From positions 248,001 through 312,000 of the forward strand of contig JAWKZP010000005.1 in the NCBI GenBank assembly GCA_041395905.1: a DNA stretch of 64,000 nt, in the 5' to 3' direction. This document shows positions 7,497 to 16,348 of the stretch, piece by piece. The translations under genes and the position numbers were made by a program. Position 1 is the first letter of the stretch, and every line of letters starts with the position of its first letter. The notes beneath the pieces are model-generated. The model was not told the DNA's origin and ran no database searches. It worked only from the letters and a program-made list of their open reading frames with translations. This stretch comes from UBA7803 sp041395905 (GTDB taxonomy: Bacteria; Pseudomonadota; Gammaproteobacteria; Pseudomonadales; Azotimanducaceae).

Positions 7497-9290
7497 GTGC
7501 CCGCAATAGATCGCATACGCAACTTTTCCATCATTGCCCACATCGACCACGGCAAGTCGACGCTGGCGGACCGCCTGATTCAACTCTGCGGCGGTCTCAG
7601 CGACCGCGAGATGGCGGAGCAGGTACTGGATTCCATGGATCTGGAGCGCGAGCGCGGCATTACCATCAAGGCGCAGAGCGTCACCCTCCACTACCAGGCC
7701 CGGGACGGTCGGACCTATCAGCTCAACTTCATCGATACGCCGGGACACGTGGACTTCAGCTACGAAGTGTCGCGCTCATTGGCAGCCTGCGAGGGCGCGT
7801 TGCTGGTGGTGGACGCGGCGCAGGGGGTCGAAGCCCAGTCCGTCGCCAACTGCTACACCGCCATCGAGCAGGGGCTCGAAGTGCTGCCGGTGCTCAACAA
7901 GATCGATCTGCCTCAGGCCGAGCCCGAGCGCGTCGCCCGCGAAATCGAGGAAATCATCGGACTGGATACTACGGACGTGCTGTGCGTCAGCGCCAAAACC
8001 GGCGTCGGCGTGCCGGAGCTGCTCGAGCGTCTGGTGCAGCGGATTCCGCCGCCGCAGGGAGACCCGGCGCAGCCGCTGCAGGCGCTGATCATCGATTCCT
8101 GGTTCGACAACTATCTGGGTATCGTGTCGCTCGTGCGCGTGGTCCAGGGACGCATTGCGGCCGGAGACCGGGTAGTGCTCAAGTCCGTGGGCAAGAATCA
8201 CGTGGTCGACGAGGTCGGCTGCTTCACGCCGAAGCGGACCAACCGGGATGCTCTCAGTGCCGGCGAGGTCGGCTACGTCATCGCCGGGATCAAGGACATC
8301 CGGGGGGCTCCGGTGGGGGACACCATCGTGCTTGCCAGTCATCAGGAAGTTCCCCCGCTCCCGGGTTTCGCCCGGGTCAAGCCGCAGGTGTTCGCCGGTC
8401 TGTTTCCGGTGAACTCGGAGGATTTCGAGGCGTTTCGTGACGCCCTCGAGAAACTCACCCTGAACGACGCTTCGCTGTTCTACGAGCCGGAAACCTCAGA
8501 TGCCCTCGGATTCGGCTTCCGCTGCGGCTTCCTGGGCATGCTGCACATGGAGATCGTCCAGGAACGTCTGGAGCGGGAGTACGATCTCGATCTCATCACC
8601 TCGGCGCCGACGGTGGTCTACGAGGTACTGCTTGCGGACGGCACCCTGGTGCACGTGGACAACCCGTCCCGGCTGCCGGACAACTATGTGGAGATGCGCG
8701 AGCCCATCGCCGAAGTGAACATACTCGTTCCGCAGGAGTACGTGGGCAACGTGATCACTTTGTGTGTCGAGCGTCGCGGCGTGCAGAAGAACATGCTGTA
8801 TTCGGGCGGGCAGGTGTCGCTCACCTGGGAGTTGCCCATGAACGAGGTGGTCATGGACTTCTTCGACCGGCTCAAATCCGTGAGCCGCGGGTTCGCATCG
8901 CTCGACTACAGCTTCAAGCGCTTCCAGAGCGCCAAGCTGGTCAAGCTCGACATGCTGATCAACGGCGATCGGGTGGATGCGCTGGCCACGATCGTGCATC
9001 GGGATCAGGCCCAGACTCGCGGCCGGCAGCTCGCCGAGAAGATGAAGGAGCTGATTCCACGGCAGATGTTCGACGTTGCGATCCAGGCGGCGATCGGTGG
9101 CCAGGTGATATCCCGGCAGACGGTCAAGGCGCTGCGCAAGAACGTCACGGCGAAGTGTTACGGTGGCGACGTGACGCGTAAAAAGAAGCTGCTGGAGAAG
9201 CAGAAGGCGGGCAAGAAACGCATGAAGCAGCTCGGCCGGGTGGAAATTCCGCAGGAAGCGTTTCTTGCTGCCCTCAAGGTGGAACGCTGA
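7497..9290 (+). CDS. lepA: Elongation factor 4 (LepA)
   Basis: A 597-residue translational GTPase, the normal length for LepA. The G1 motif is AHIDHGKSTLADRL, G2/switch I includes RERGITIKAQ, G3 is DTPGHVD and G4 is NKIDL. The LepA-specific C-terminal domain (AKCYGGDVTRKKKLLEKQK) is complete. EF4 acts on stalled or mistranslocated ribosomes and affects initiation and ribosome assembly. The start is GTG 7497, giving PAIDRIRNFSIIAHIDH as in relatives. The stop overlaps lepB's ATG (TGATG), so lepA and lepB are probably cotranslated. Confidence 0.97.
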   Translation: MPAIDRIRNFSIIAHIDHGKSTLADRLIQLCGGLSDREMAEQVLDSMDLERERGITIKAQSVTLHYQARDGRTYQLNFIDTPGHVDFSYEVSRSLAACEGALLVVDAAQGVEAQSVANCYTAIEQGLEVLPVLNKIDLPQAEPERVAREIEEIIGLDTTDVLCVSAKTGVGVPELLERLVQRIPPPQGDPAQPLQALIIDSWFDNYLGIVSLVRVVQGRIAAGDRVVLKSVGKNHVVDEVGCFTPKRTNRDALSAGEVGYVIAGIKDIRGAPVGDTIVLASHQEVPPLPGFARVKPQVFAGLFPVNSEDFEAFRDALEKLTLNDASLFYEPETSDALGFGFRCGFLGMLHMEIVQERLEREYDLDLITSAPTVVYEVLLADGTLVHVDNPSRLPDNYVEMREPIAEVNILVPQEYVGNVITLCVERRGVQKNMLYSGGQVSLTWELPMNEVVMDFFDRLKSVSRGFASLDYSFKRFQSAKLVKLDMLINGDRVDALATIVHRDQAQTRGRQLAEKMKELIPRQMFDVAIQAAIGGQVISRQTVKALRKNVTAKCYGGDVTRKKKLLEKQKAGKKRMKQLGRVEIPQEAFLAALKVER

Positions 9291-10111
9291 TGGACGTCGA
9301 CATTCCCATGGTCATCACCTGGGCCGTGCTGGCGTGCGGCGCCATCTGGCTGTTCGACCTGCTGGTGCTGCGCCCGCGCCGCAGGCGCGCCGCCGAAGCG
9401 CTCGAAGCCAGCGGCACGCCGGCCACGGAACTGGAGCGCGTGCTGGCCGAGCCCGCGCTGGTGGAGTACGCGCGTTCCTTCTTTCCGGTGCTGCTGCTGG
9501 TGCTGGTTCTGCGCAGCTTCCTCGGCGAGCCCTATCAGATTCCCTCCGAATCCATGGTGCCGACGCTGGAGGTTGGCGACTTCGTTCTGGTGAACAAGTA
9601 TGCCTACGGTCTGCGGCTGCCTGTGCTCGGTACCAAGATCCTCGATGTCGGCAGCCCGCAGCGTGGCGACATCATGGTGTTCATTCCGGAACACGACCCG
9701 CGCTACTACATCAAACGGGTCATCGGGCTCCCCGGCGACGTGGTGCGCTGGGAGAACAAAGCGCTGTTCATCAACGGCAAGCGGGCGAGCTACGAGTTCG
9801 TCCGCGAGTTCGAGCTCGACCTGCCCAGCCTGCCGCGGCCCATCCCGGTTCGCGAGTACCTGGAGACACTGGATGGACGAACGCACAGTGAGTACCGGTA
9901 CCCGTTCACAGAACCAGCGCAGGAATGGGTGGTACCAGAGAATTCATACTTCATGATGGGAGATAATCGAGGCCGCAGCGAAGACAGCCGCAGATGGCCC
10001 AATCCATTTGTGAGCGAGTCAAGGATCGTGGGCAAGGCGGTCGCGATCTGGGTTCACAAGGATCCGGGTCTGCATCTGCCGACTTTCGCCCGCAATCGCT
10101 GGTTCGAGTGA
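9290..10111 (+). CDS. lepB: Signal peptidase I (LepB)
   Basis: A 273-residue inner-membrane protease that removes Sec and Tat signal peptides in the periplasm. Two hydrophobic segments (VITWAVLACGAIWLFDLLVL and FFPVLLLVLVLRSFL) precede the catalytic domain. The nucleophile is S88 in SESMVPTLEVGD and the general base is K142 in YYIKRVIGLPGD. The C-terminal box GDNRGRSEDSRRW is intact. It is shorter than E. coli LepB (324) but typical of Pseudomonas and Xanthomonas enzymes. It follows lepA with a one-base overlap. Confidence 0.96.
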   Translation: MDVDIPMVITWAVLACGAIWLFDLLVLRPRRRRAAEALEASGTPATELERVLAEPALVEYARSFFPVLLLVLVLRSFLGEPYQIPSESMVPTLEVGDFVLVNKYAYGLRLPVLGTKILDVGSPQRGDIMVFIPEHDPRYYIKRVIGLPGDVVRWENKALFINGKRASYEFVREFELDLPSLPRPIPVREYLETLDGRTHSEYRYPFTEPAQEWVVPENSYFMMGDNRGRSEDSRRWPNPFVSESRIVGKAVAIWVHKDPGLHLPTFARNRWFE

Positions 10112-10132
10112 GCACAGAGCGGAGGAGTCGCC

Positions 10133-10549
10133 ATGCGCAACCGACAGGTCTCAAACCGTCCCGGATCGCGGTCCCCTGCAGGTCCGTTCCCCACCCGCCA
10201 GAAGGGGCTGTCGGCAATCGGCTGGATTGCCATGCTGCTGCTGCTCGCGTCCGCGATCACGCTGACGCTCAAGCTGCTGCCGCACTACATCGACTTTCGC
10301 ACCATGCAATCGGTTCTGAGCGGGCTGCCCGCCGAGGAGACCCACCACATGGCCCGGGGCGACGTGTACGACCTGATCAAGAAGCGGTTCAAGATCAACA
10401 ACCTGCGTGATTTCGACATCAAGAAGGTCATCGAGCTGAAGCGTGACCGCGACCACACGACCCTGCTGGTGAACTATGAGCGGCGGGAGAATCTGTTCAT
10501 GAATGTCGACGTTGTGATCACCTTCTCCGATCAGTTCGTCTATCCCTGA
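10133..10549 (+). CDS. DUF4845 membrane-anchored protein
   Basis: A 138-residue protein with a basic N-terminus and one membrane segment (GLSAIGWIAMLLLLASAITL, residues 23-42), then a small soluble domain (KLLPHYIDFRTMQSVLSGL). This is the DUF4845 family, commonly found between lepB and rnc in this part of the gammaproteobacteria. Topology suggests a periplasmic C-terminal domain. No function is established; linkage to signal peptidase suggests an envelope role, which is inference only. Confidence 0.8.
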   Translation: MRNRQVSNRPGSRSPAGPFPTRQKGLSAIGWIAMLLLLASAITLTLKLLPHYIDFRTMQSVLSGLPAEETHHMARGDVYDLIKKRFKINNLRDFDIKKVIELKRDRDHTTLLVNYERRENLFMNVDVVITFSDQFVYP

Positions 10550-10665
10550 GGCGGCGCGCCAGGCCCGTCCGTCCGCGCTCTCGCCGGTTCCCCGCACGCA
10601 AGGCTCAGTTGTCTGCCGGCGCGGTTCGGCTACCATGCGCCCATGACAAGCGCAGCCAGTTCCGA

Positions 10666-11346
10666 GTGAGCGAATTGCAGGCAACGCGGCTCGAATCCCG
10701 GCTGGGATACCGCTTCGCCGATCCAGGGCTTCTGGAGCAGGCGCTTACGCACAAGAGCTTTGCCCGTGACCACAACGAGCGCCTGGAGTTTCTCGGCGAC
10801 GCGGTGCTCGGTTACGTGGTGGCGCAGCGTCTGTTCGAGGCCCGGCCAGGCGCGGCAGAGGACGAGCTGACCCTGCTGCGCGCCAGCCTGGTGCGCCGTG
10901 AAACTCTGGCCGAGCTGGCCACGGAACTGGACGTGGGCAGCTTTCTCAGGCTCGGCGTTGGCGAGCGCCGCAGCGGCGGTCATAAGCGCAAATCCATACT
11001 CGCGGACGCGCTGGAGGCGCTGATCGGAGCGGTGCACCTCGACGGTGGTATCGAAGCCGCGCGCGCGCTGGTGCTCGCGCTGCTCGAGCCGCGCCTGCAG
11101 GCGCTCGATCCCGAGACTCTGAAAGATTCCAAGACGCGTCTCCAGGAACTCCTGCAGGGCAGAAATCTGCCGCTGCCGGAATACGCCATCGTCGCGACCA
11201 GCGGAGCCGCGCACGCCAGGGTCTTCACCGTGAGCTGCAGGGTCGGCGCGCTGCATCTCGAGGTCACGGCTGACGGACGCAGTCGCCGGGCGGCCGAAAA
11301 GGCCGCTGCCCTGCGCATGCTCGATGAGGTGGCTCTGCATGGGTGA
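10666..11346 (+). CDS. rnc: Ribonuclease III
   Basis: A double-strand-specific endoribonuclease of 226 residues, the same length as the E. coli enzyme. The catalytic signature NERLEFLGDAVLG is near residue 40, and the second acidic motif ADALEALIGAVHLDGG follows. The C-terminal dsRNA-binding domain runs from DSKTRLQELLQGRNLPLPEY to the end. It matures rRNA and cleaves structured mRNAs. I chose GTG 10666 because it matches the family start; the frame is open back to 10609. The last 8 bases overlap era, as in the conserved rnc-era pair. Confidence 0.95.
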   Translation: MSELQATRLESRLGYRFADPGLLEQALTHKSFARDHNERLEFLGDAVLGYVVAQRLFEARPGAAEDELTLLRASLVRRETLAELATELDVGSFLRLGVGERRSGGHKRKSILADALEALIGAVHLDGGIEAARALVLALLEPRLQALDPETLKDSKTRLQELLQGRNLPLPEYAIVATSGAAHARVFTVSCRVGALHLEVTADGRSRRAAEKAAALRMLDEVALHG

Positions 11347-12232
11347 TTCCGTCAGCCGTGCCGGCTACGTGGCGCTGGTGGGCCGACCGAACGTCGGCAA
11401 ATCCACGTTGCTCAACCATCTGCTGCGCCAGAAGCTCAGCATCACGTCGCGCAAGCCCCAGACCACGCGGCGCACGCTGCTCGGAGTCGACACTCAGGGC
11501 GAGTTCCAGGCTGTTTACGTCGACACGCCGGGGATCCACCAGCATGCCCGGCGCGAGCTCAATCGCTACATGGTGCGTGCTGCGACGTCAATTCTGCCGG
11601 ATGTGGATCTGGCAGTGATGGTGGTGGACCGCGACCAGTGGACGGCGGAAGACGAAGAGGTGCTGCGCCACCTGCGCCCGCTGACGGTGCCAAGGTTCGT
11701 GGTGATCAACAAGATCGATCTCCTCAAAGACAAGTCGCAGCTGCTTCCGGTGATTCAGCGGCTGGCATCGATGAATCTGTTCGATGAGATCTTCCCGATT
11801 TCGGCGCTCAGAAGCGAAGGCCTGGAGGGTTTGCGCGCAGCCATCTTCCAGCGCCTGCCGGAGCGGCCGCATCTGTTTCCTGCCGACCAGGTGACGGACC
11901 AGACGGAACGCTTTCTGGTCGCGGAAATCATTCGTGAGAAGCTTCTGCGGCAGCTCGGTGACGAGGTTCCTCATCACGTGGCGGTGCTGATCCAGGCCTA
12001 CGAGGAGACGGACGGCCTCGTGGACATTGCTGCCGACATCGTGGTGGAGCGCGCAGGTCAGAAACGCATCGTGATCGGCAAGGGCGGCAGCCGGCTCAAG
12101 CTGGTGGGCCAGGATGCGCGGCGCGACATCGAGGCGCTGCTCGAGCGCCGCGTCATGCTGCGCCTGTGGGTCAAGGTTCGCGGCGGCTGGAGCAACAGCC
12201 CCGAAAGCCTGCGCAGAATGGGCTATGACTAG
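11339..12232 (+). CDS. era: Ribosome-assembly GTPase Era
   Basis: A 297-residue Ras-like GTPase with a C-terminal KH domain. G1 is GRPNVGKST, G2 lies in KPQTTRRTLLG, G3 is DTPGIHQ and G4 is NKID. The KH motif is IVIGKGGSRLKLVGQDAR. Era binds the 3' end of 16S rRNA and helps 30S maturation. The start ATG 11339 (MGDSVSRAGYVALVGRP) overlaps the rnc stop; an upstream in-frame start at 11324 is less likely. The stop overlaps recO by 8 bases. Confidence 0.96.
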   Translation: MGDSVSRAGYVALVGRPNVGKSTLLNHLLRQKLSITSRKPQTTRRTLLGVDTQGEFQAVYVDTPGIHQHARRELNRYMVRAATSILPDVDLAVMVVDRDQWTAEDEEVLRHLRPLTVPRFVVINKIDLLKDKSQLLPVIQRLASMNLFDEIFPISALRSEGLEGLRAAIFQRLPERPHLFPADQVTDQTERFLVAEIIREKLLRQLGDEVPHHVAVLIQAYEETDGLVDIAADIVVERAGQKRIVIGKGGSRLKLVGQDARRDIEALLERRVMLRLWVKVRGGWSNSPESLRRMGYD

Positions 12233-13277
12233 GGTCGCCGACGAGCCTGGGCTGGTGCTGCACGTGCGCCCATATCGCGAAACCAGTGCGATCGTCAGCC
12301 TGCTGACGCTCAATCACGGACGCGTGGCGGTTGTCGCGCGCGGCCTGCGTGCGCCGCGCACCGGGCGTCGACGGGAAAACGTCAGTGCGGTTCTGCAGCC
12401 CTTCAACCAGGTCCGGCTCAGCTGGACCGGCCGCGGCAGCCTGGGCACCCTGACCGCCTGCGAGTCGATCCGCCATGTGCACCTCGAGGGTGATTCGCTG
12501 GCCGCCGGTTTCTATCTGCTCGAGCTCGTGAACCGCTTGATCGGCGAGCACGAAGCGGTACCCAGCGCCTTCGCCGCGGCGTGCTGGTGCCTCGGTGCCA
12601 TGCAGGATCGTGCGGAGCCCATAGATCTGCTGCTGCGCCGTTTCGAGAAGGTGCTGCTGGAATCGCTCGGGTACGGAGTGGAGTTCGATCGGAACGCCCA
12701 GAGCGGCGAGACCATAGAGCCGGAGGCGCGTTATGTGCTGGTGGAAGGTCTCGGCTTCGTTCCAGCCCCGGCTGACGGAGCGGGAGGCTTTGCCGGCAGC
12801 GACCTGCTGGCTATTGCGGATGGTTCGTTTTCGGGTATCGGCGCGCGCCGTACGGCGAAACGCGTGTTCCGCGACATGCTCGATGCGCTGCTGGGACCGC
12901 GTCCACTGGCCAGCCGCCAGCTCCTGGTAAGGCGACAGGCTGATGGTTCGGAGCCGCCAGCGGGAGGTCGATGTCGACGTCACCTGTCTCGACGAGCAGG
13001 GGTTCGGTCGCGGACGATTCGAGGACAGGCCGGTCGCGTTGCGCAACGCGCTGCCCGGGGAGCGGGTTCACGGGCGGATCCTGCGTCGTCGTGGTGGTGT
13101 GTGGTATGGCGATGCGCAACAGCAGGATGGCGGAGCGTCGGAGCGGGTCATCCCGCCATGTCCTGCGTTTCCGCGCTGCGGCGGGTGTTCGCTGCAGCAT
13201 CTGGACTATGGCGCACAGCTTGCGCTCAAGCAGCAGCGCCTGCTGGACGCGCTGGCCGAGCACAGTCTGGTGCCTGA
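12225..13277 (+). CDS. recO: DNA repair protein RecO with missing stop codon (3' end anomalous)
   Basis: RecO loads RecA on gapped DNA together with RecR and anneals strands. The N-terminal OB fold is clear (GLVLHVRPYRETSAIVSLLT, then GRVAVVARGLRAP), followed by the helical domain (GFYLLELVNRL, RRFEKVLLESLGYG). Conserved sequence ends at LLGPRPLASRQLLVRR, near base 12935, giving about 237 residues against 242 in E. coli. No stop occurs there. The frame continues to 13277, adding about 110 Arg-rich residues that lie out of frame inside rlmD. A TGA in another frame at 12941-12943 overlaps the rlmD ATG, so one extra base in the last recO codons would restore the usual TGATG junction. I suspect a one-base deletion or sequence error rather than a real extension. 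Confidence 0.8.
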   Translation: MTRVADEPGLVLHVRPYRETSAIVSLLTLNHGRVAVVARGLRAPRTGRRRENVSAVLQPFNQVRLSWTGRGSLGTLTACESIRHVHLEGDSLAAGFYLLELVNRLIGEHEAVPSAFAAACWCLGAMQDRAEPIDLLLRRFEKVLLESLGYGVEFDRNAQSGETIEPEARYVLVEGLGFVPAPADGAGGFAGSDLLAIADGSFSGIGARRTAKRVFRDMLDALLGPRPLASRQLLVRRQADGSEPPAGGRCRRHLSRRAGVRSRTIRGQAGRVAQRAARGAGSRADPASSWWCVVWRCATAGWRSVGAGHPAMSCVSALRRVFAAASGLWRTACAQAAAPAGRAGRAQSGA

Positions 13278-14250
13278 GCGCGTACGCGCACCCGTAAGCG
13301 GTCCGCGCTTCCACTACCGCTTCAAGGCGCGCCTGGGCGTTCGCTTCGTCGCGGGAGAGCCGCTGGTGGGGTTCCGCGAAGCGTTCAGCAATCGAGTCGC
13401 GCGAATGTCGGATTGCAAGACGCTGGCCTTGCCGCTGGCCACACTGCTGCCGGAACTGCAGCAGACACTGGCGGCATTGAGCGTGCCCGATCGCGTGCCG
13501 CAGGTCGAGCTCGCCGCGGGCGATCGTTCCCAGACGCTGGTTCTGCGTCATCTGGACCCGCTGAGTGCTTCCGACCTGCGCCGGCTCGAGGCGCTCAGCC
13601 GGGCGACGGGGGTCGGCGTCTATCTGCAGTCCGGTGGCCCGGAAACAATTGCCGGGCTGTCACGGACATCGGGGGCGCAGTATTTGAACTACGTCAACGC
13701 CGACTACGGTCTCAGCTTCGATTTTCTCGCCACGGATTTCACCCAGGTGAATCCGTACGTCAACCGCTTGCTCGTCAGAGCCGCGGTGCTGGCGCTGGCG
13801 CCAGTTCGCGGTGCCGCCGCGATCGACCTGTTCTGCGGCATCGGGAACTTCTCGCTGGCGCTCGCCGCCAGCGGTGCCAGCGTGCTCGGCGTCGAAGCTG
13901 CCCCCGCGGCCGTCGTGCGGGCGCGGCACAACGCGGCCCGCAACGGCCTGAGCGGGGCGCTCGGATTCGATGTCGCGGACCTGTACGCCGAGCAGGCGGT
14001 CGATCTCCCTGAGGCGCAGTTGCTCTTGCTGGATCCGCCGCGTTCCGGTGCAGGCCCCAATCTGATGCGCTGGATGGCCACGGTCCGCCCGGAACGTGTT
14101 GCCTACGTATCGTGCAATCCGGCGACGTTCGCCGCTGATGCCCGGATTCTGCGTGATGCCGGCTTCGCTTTGCGCGAGGTGGGTATCTTCGACATGTTCC
14201 CGCACACCGCTCACGTGGAGACGCTGGGCTTGTTCGTCCGGGAGGGTTGA
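12943..14250 (+). CDS. rlmD: 23S rRNA (uracil-1939-C5)-methyltransferase RlmD
   Basis: A 435-residue iron-sulfur methyltransferase (formerly RumA) that makes m5U1939 in 23S rRNA. An N-terminal TRAM domain (CLDEQGFGRGRFEDRPV) precedes the [4Fe-4S] cysteines C73, C79 and C82 in CPAFPRCGGCSLQH. The SAM motif is AAIDLFCGIGNFSLALA, and the catalytic region YVSCNPATFAADARIL carries the nucleophilic Cys. Length matches E. coli (433). ATG 12943 sits on an out-of-frame TGA, and the true relation to recO is discussed there. The stop overlaps the relA ATG by one base. Confidence 0.95.
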   Translation: MVRSRQREVDVDVTCLDEQGFGRGRFEDRPVALRNALPGERVHGRILRRRGGVWYGDAQQQDGGASERVIPPCPAFPRCGGCSLQHLDYGAQLALKQQRLLDALAEHSLVPERVRAPVSGPRFHYRFKARLGVRFVAGEPLVGFREAFSNRVARMSDCKTLALPLATLLPELQQTLAALSVPDRVPQVELAAGDRSQTLVLRHLDPLSASDLRRLEALSRATGVGVYLQSGGPETIAGLSRTSGAQYLNYVNADYGLSFDFLATDFTQVNPYVNRLLVRAAVLALAPVRGAAAIDLFCGIGNFSLALAASGASVLGVEAAPAAVVRARHNAARNGLSGALGFDVADLYAEQAVDLPEAQLLLLDPPRSGAGPNLMRWMATVRPERVAYVSCNPATFAADARILRDAGFALREVGIFDMFPHTAHVETLGLFVREG

Positions 14251-16277
14251 TGGTCAAAGTTCGCGACAACCTGCCGTTGCGAGACGACGGCAGCATCGAC
14301 CAGCAGGCGTGGCTGCAGCGGCTGACCGCCGACCACGTCAATCTGGATGAAGCACGGATCAGGCGTGCCTGCGAGCTGGTGCGCGCGCTTGTGCCGCGCG
14401 GCGAGGACTATCTGCGCAGCGGAATCGAGCTGGCGGAGCTGGTGGCCGCCCTGCGTATGGATACGGCCTCGGTGATGGCGGCTGTGTGCTATCGCCCCGT
14501 ACGCGCCCAGGCGCTCGGGGTTGGCGTCGTCGCCGCCAGCCTGGGCGAAGATACCGCCCACCTCGTCGACGAGGTCGTGCGTATGGCGGCAACCAGCATA
14601 CTGGAGATGTCGAACACGGCGCTGCAGACCAGCGAGCAGCGCGATCAGGTGGAAAACGTGCGCCGCATGCTGGTTGCCCTGATCAACGATGCCCGAGTCG
14701 CAGTGATCAAGCTGGCCGAACGGGTAGTGGCGCTGCGCGGCGCGAAGAACGCGGCCGAAGCGCGCAAGCGCCGCATCGCCAGGGAGGCGCATCTGATATT
14801 CGCGCCGCTGGCCAATCGGCTTGGCATCTGGCAGCTCAAATGGGAGCTGGAAGACCTGTCGCTGCGCTACCTGGCGCCGGACATCTACATCACCATTGCC
14901 CGTCAGCTCGATGGCCGCCGTGACGAACGGGAGCGCCAGGTGGCGGAGATTGCTGCCGATCTTCAGGCGCAGCTGCGGGAGCAGGGAATCGATGCGAGCG
15001 TCAGCGGGCGCGCCAAGCACATCTTCAGCATCTGGCGGAAGATGCAGGCAAAAACGGTGGGCATCGACGGGGTGTATGACGTTCGGGCCGTGCGCGTGCT
15101 GGTACCCGACATCGCGCAGTGCTACGCGGCGTTGGGCGTCATTCACACGCAGTGGCGGCACATCCCGAGCGAGTTCGATGACTACGTGGCCGTTCCCAAG
15201 GAAAACGGCTACCGCTCGATCCATACGGCCGTGCTCGGACCCGATGGCAAGACCCTGGAGGTGCAGATTCGAACCCACGAGATGCACGCCGAGGCAGAGC
15301 TGGGAGTTTGCGCGCACTGGGCGTACAAGGAAGGCGGCCTGGACGAGAGCAGCTACACCGAAAAGATGAACTGGCTGCGCCAGGTGGTCGAGTGGGGCAA
15401 CGAAGCCTCCGGTACCGACACTTTCAATCACGGAGAGTTCGGCGCCGAGCTGAGTCAGCTGTTCCAGGACGAACGGATTTTCGTCTACACGCCCAGGGGT
15501 CACGTCGTGGACCTTACCACCGGCGCCACGCCGGTCGACTTCGCGTACCGCGTGCATACCTCGGTTGGCCATCGCTGCTCGGCGGCTCTGGTAGACGGGC
15601 AGCAGGTGCCTCTGAACGCTCCCCTGGAGACCGGGCAACGCGTCGAAATCGTAACGGCAGACGAGGAGGCGCCGGACCGCGACTGGCTGGAAGAACATCT
15701 GGGTTTCGTCCGCACGGCACGTGCGCGCAAGAAGATACTGGAGTGGTTTCGGGAACGGGCACCCGAGCAGAACGAGTCAGATGGGTTGGCGCGCCTCGAG
15801 CGCATGCGCGCAGCCCTGGCGCTTCCCGACACGGGCCGAGTTGATTGGGTGGCTACGGCCAGGGCAATGGGATTCGATGCTGCGCCGGAGCTGTTTCGCG
15901 CCGTGGGCTGCGGTGCGCTATCCGCCGCGGAAGTGATGCAGGCACTGCAAAGTGAAGCGCGCAGGGAGGCGCAGCTCGATCTCATCGGGCTTCCTCAGAG
16001 CCCTGCGCCAGACAGCTCCGGAGCGCTCTCGCCAGCCCGGGCGCACAGCTTGCAGCTGCGCGCGCTGGATCGTCGGGGCTTGCTGCGCGACGTGACGCTG
16101 CTGCTCAGCGAGATGGACGTCTCCCTCGTGGGAAACAGCGGCCGTACCGACGGCGACACGGGTATTGCGACCCTGGTTCTCGACCTTCAGCTGCCGGACC
16201 TGCGCAGGCTGGCGGTGCTGGTCGACCGTCTGGCACGCATCGACGGAGTCGTCGAGGTTCGCCGCACATCCCTTTAG
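14250..16277 (+). CDS. relA: (p)ppGpp synthetase RelA lacking the conserved-cysteine domain
   Basis: A 675-residue RelA, about 70 residues shorter than E. coli RelA (744). The N-terminal hydrolase-like domain lacks the HD pair (MAAVCYRPVRAQALG stands where HD would be), as in RelA and unlike SpoT. The synthetase domain is complete: GRAKHIFSIWRKMQ, YDVRAVRV, EFDDYVAVPKENGYRSIHT and EVQIRTHEMHAEAELGVCAHW. A TGS domain (IFVYTPRGHVVDLTTG) spans about 410-475 and an ACT domain (LQLRALDRRGLLRDV) about 598-675. Between them only a helical stretch and a short linker are present; the CC/zinc-finger module (CCQPIPGD-type) is absent. The start is ATG 14250, on the rlmD stop. Confidence 0.93.
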   Translation: MVKVRDNLPLRDDGSIDQQAWLQRLTADHVNLDEARIRRACELVRALVPRGEDYLRSGIELAELVAALRMDTASVMAAVCYRPVRAQALGVGVVAASLGEDTAHLVDEVVRMAATSILEMSNTALQTSEQRDQVENVRRMLVALINDARVAVIKLAERVVALRGAKNAAEARKRRIAREAHLIFAPLANRLGIWQLKWELEDLSLRYLAPDIYITIARQLDGRRDERERQVAEIAADLQAQLREQGIDASVSGRAKHIFSIWRKMQAKTVGIDGVYDVRAVRVLVPDIAQCYAALGVIHTQWRHIPSEFDDYVAVPKENGYRSIHTAVLGPDGKTLEVQIRTHEMHAEAELGVCAHWAYKEGGLDESSYTEKMNWLRQVVEWGNEASGTDTFNHGEFGAELSQLFQDERIFVYTPRGHVVDLTTGATPVDFAYRVHTSVGHRCSAALVDGQQVPLNAPLETGQRVEIVTADEEAPDRDWLEEHLGFVRTARARKKILEWFRERAPEQNESDGLARLERMRAALALPDTGRVDWVATARAMGFDAAPELFRAVGCGALSAAEVMQALQSEARREAQLDLIGLPQSPAPDSSGALSPARAHSLQLRALDRRGLLRDVTLLLSEMDVSLVGNSGRTDGDTGIATLVLDLQLPDLRRLAVLVDRLARIDGVVEVRRTSL

Positions 16278-16280
16278 AAT
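16252..16280 (+). promoter_or_regulatory. Candidate sigma-70 promoter for adk
   Basis: A TAGAAT hexamer at 16275-16280 lies 17 bases after TCGAGG at 16252-16257 (three of six matches to TTGACA). A GC-rich stretch and a 5' untranslated region of about 60 bases follow before the adk ATG at 16349. It sits at the very end of relA, so adk could be transcribed independently of the upstream operon. Judged by eye only. Confidence 0.42.
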
Positions 16281-16348
16281 GCGCGGCTGCGCGACACCTG
16301 GCGCCTCAGCCGTGACGCCGCAGGAACATCACACGTAAGGAGAATCGT

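Noticed and set aside
10680..10705. GGCTCGAATCCCGG resembling a tRNA T-arm
   Set aside because: It lies inside the start of rnc and no acceptor, D-arm or anticodon arm can be found around it.
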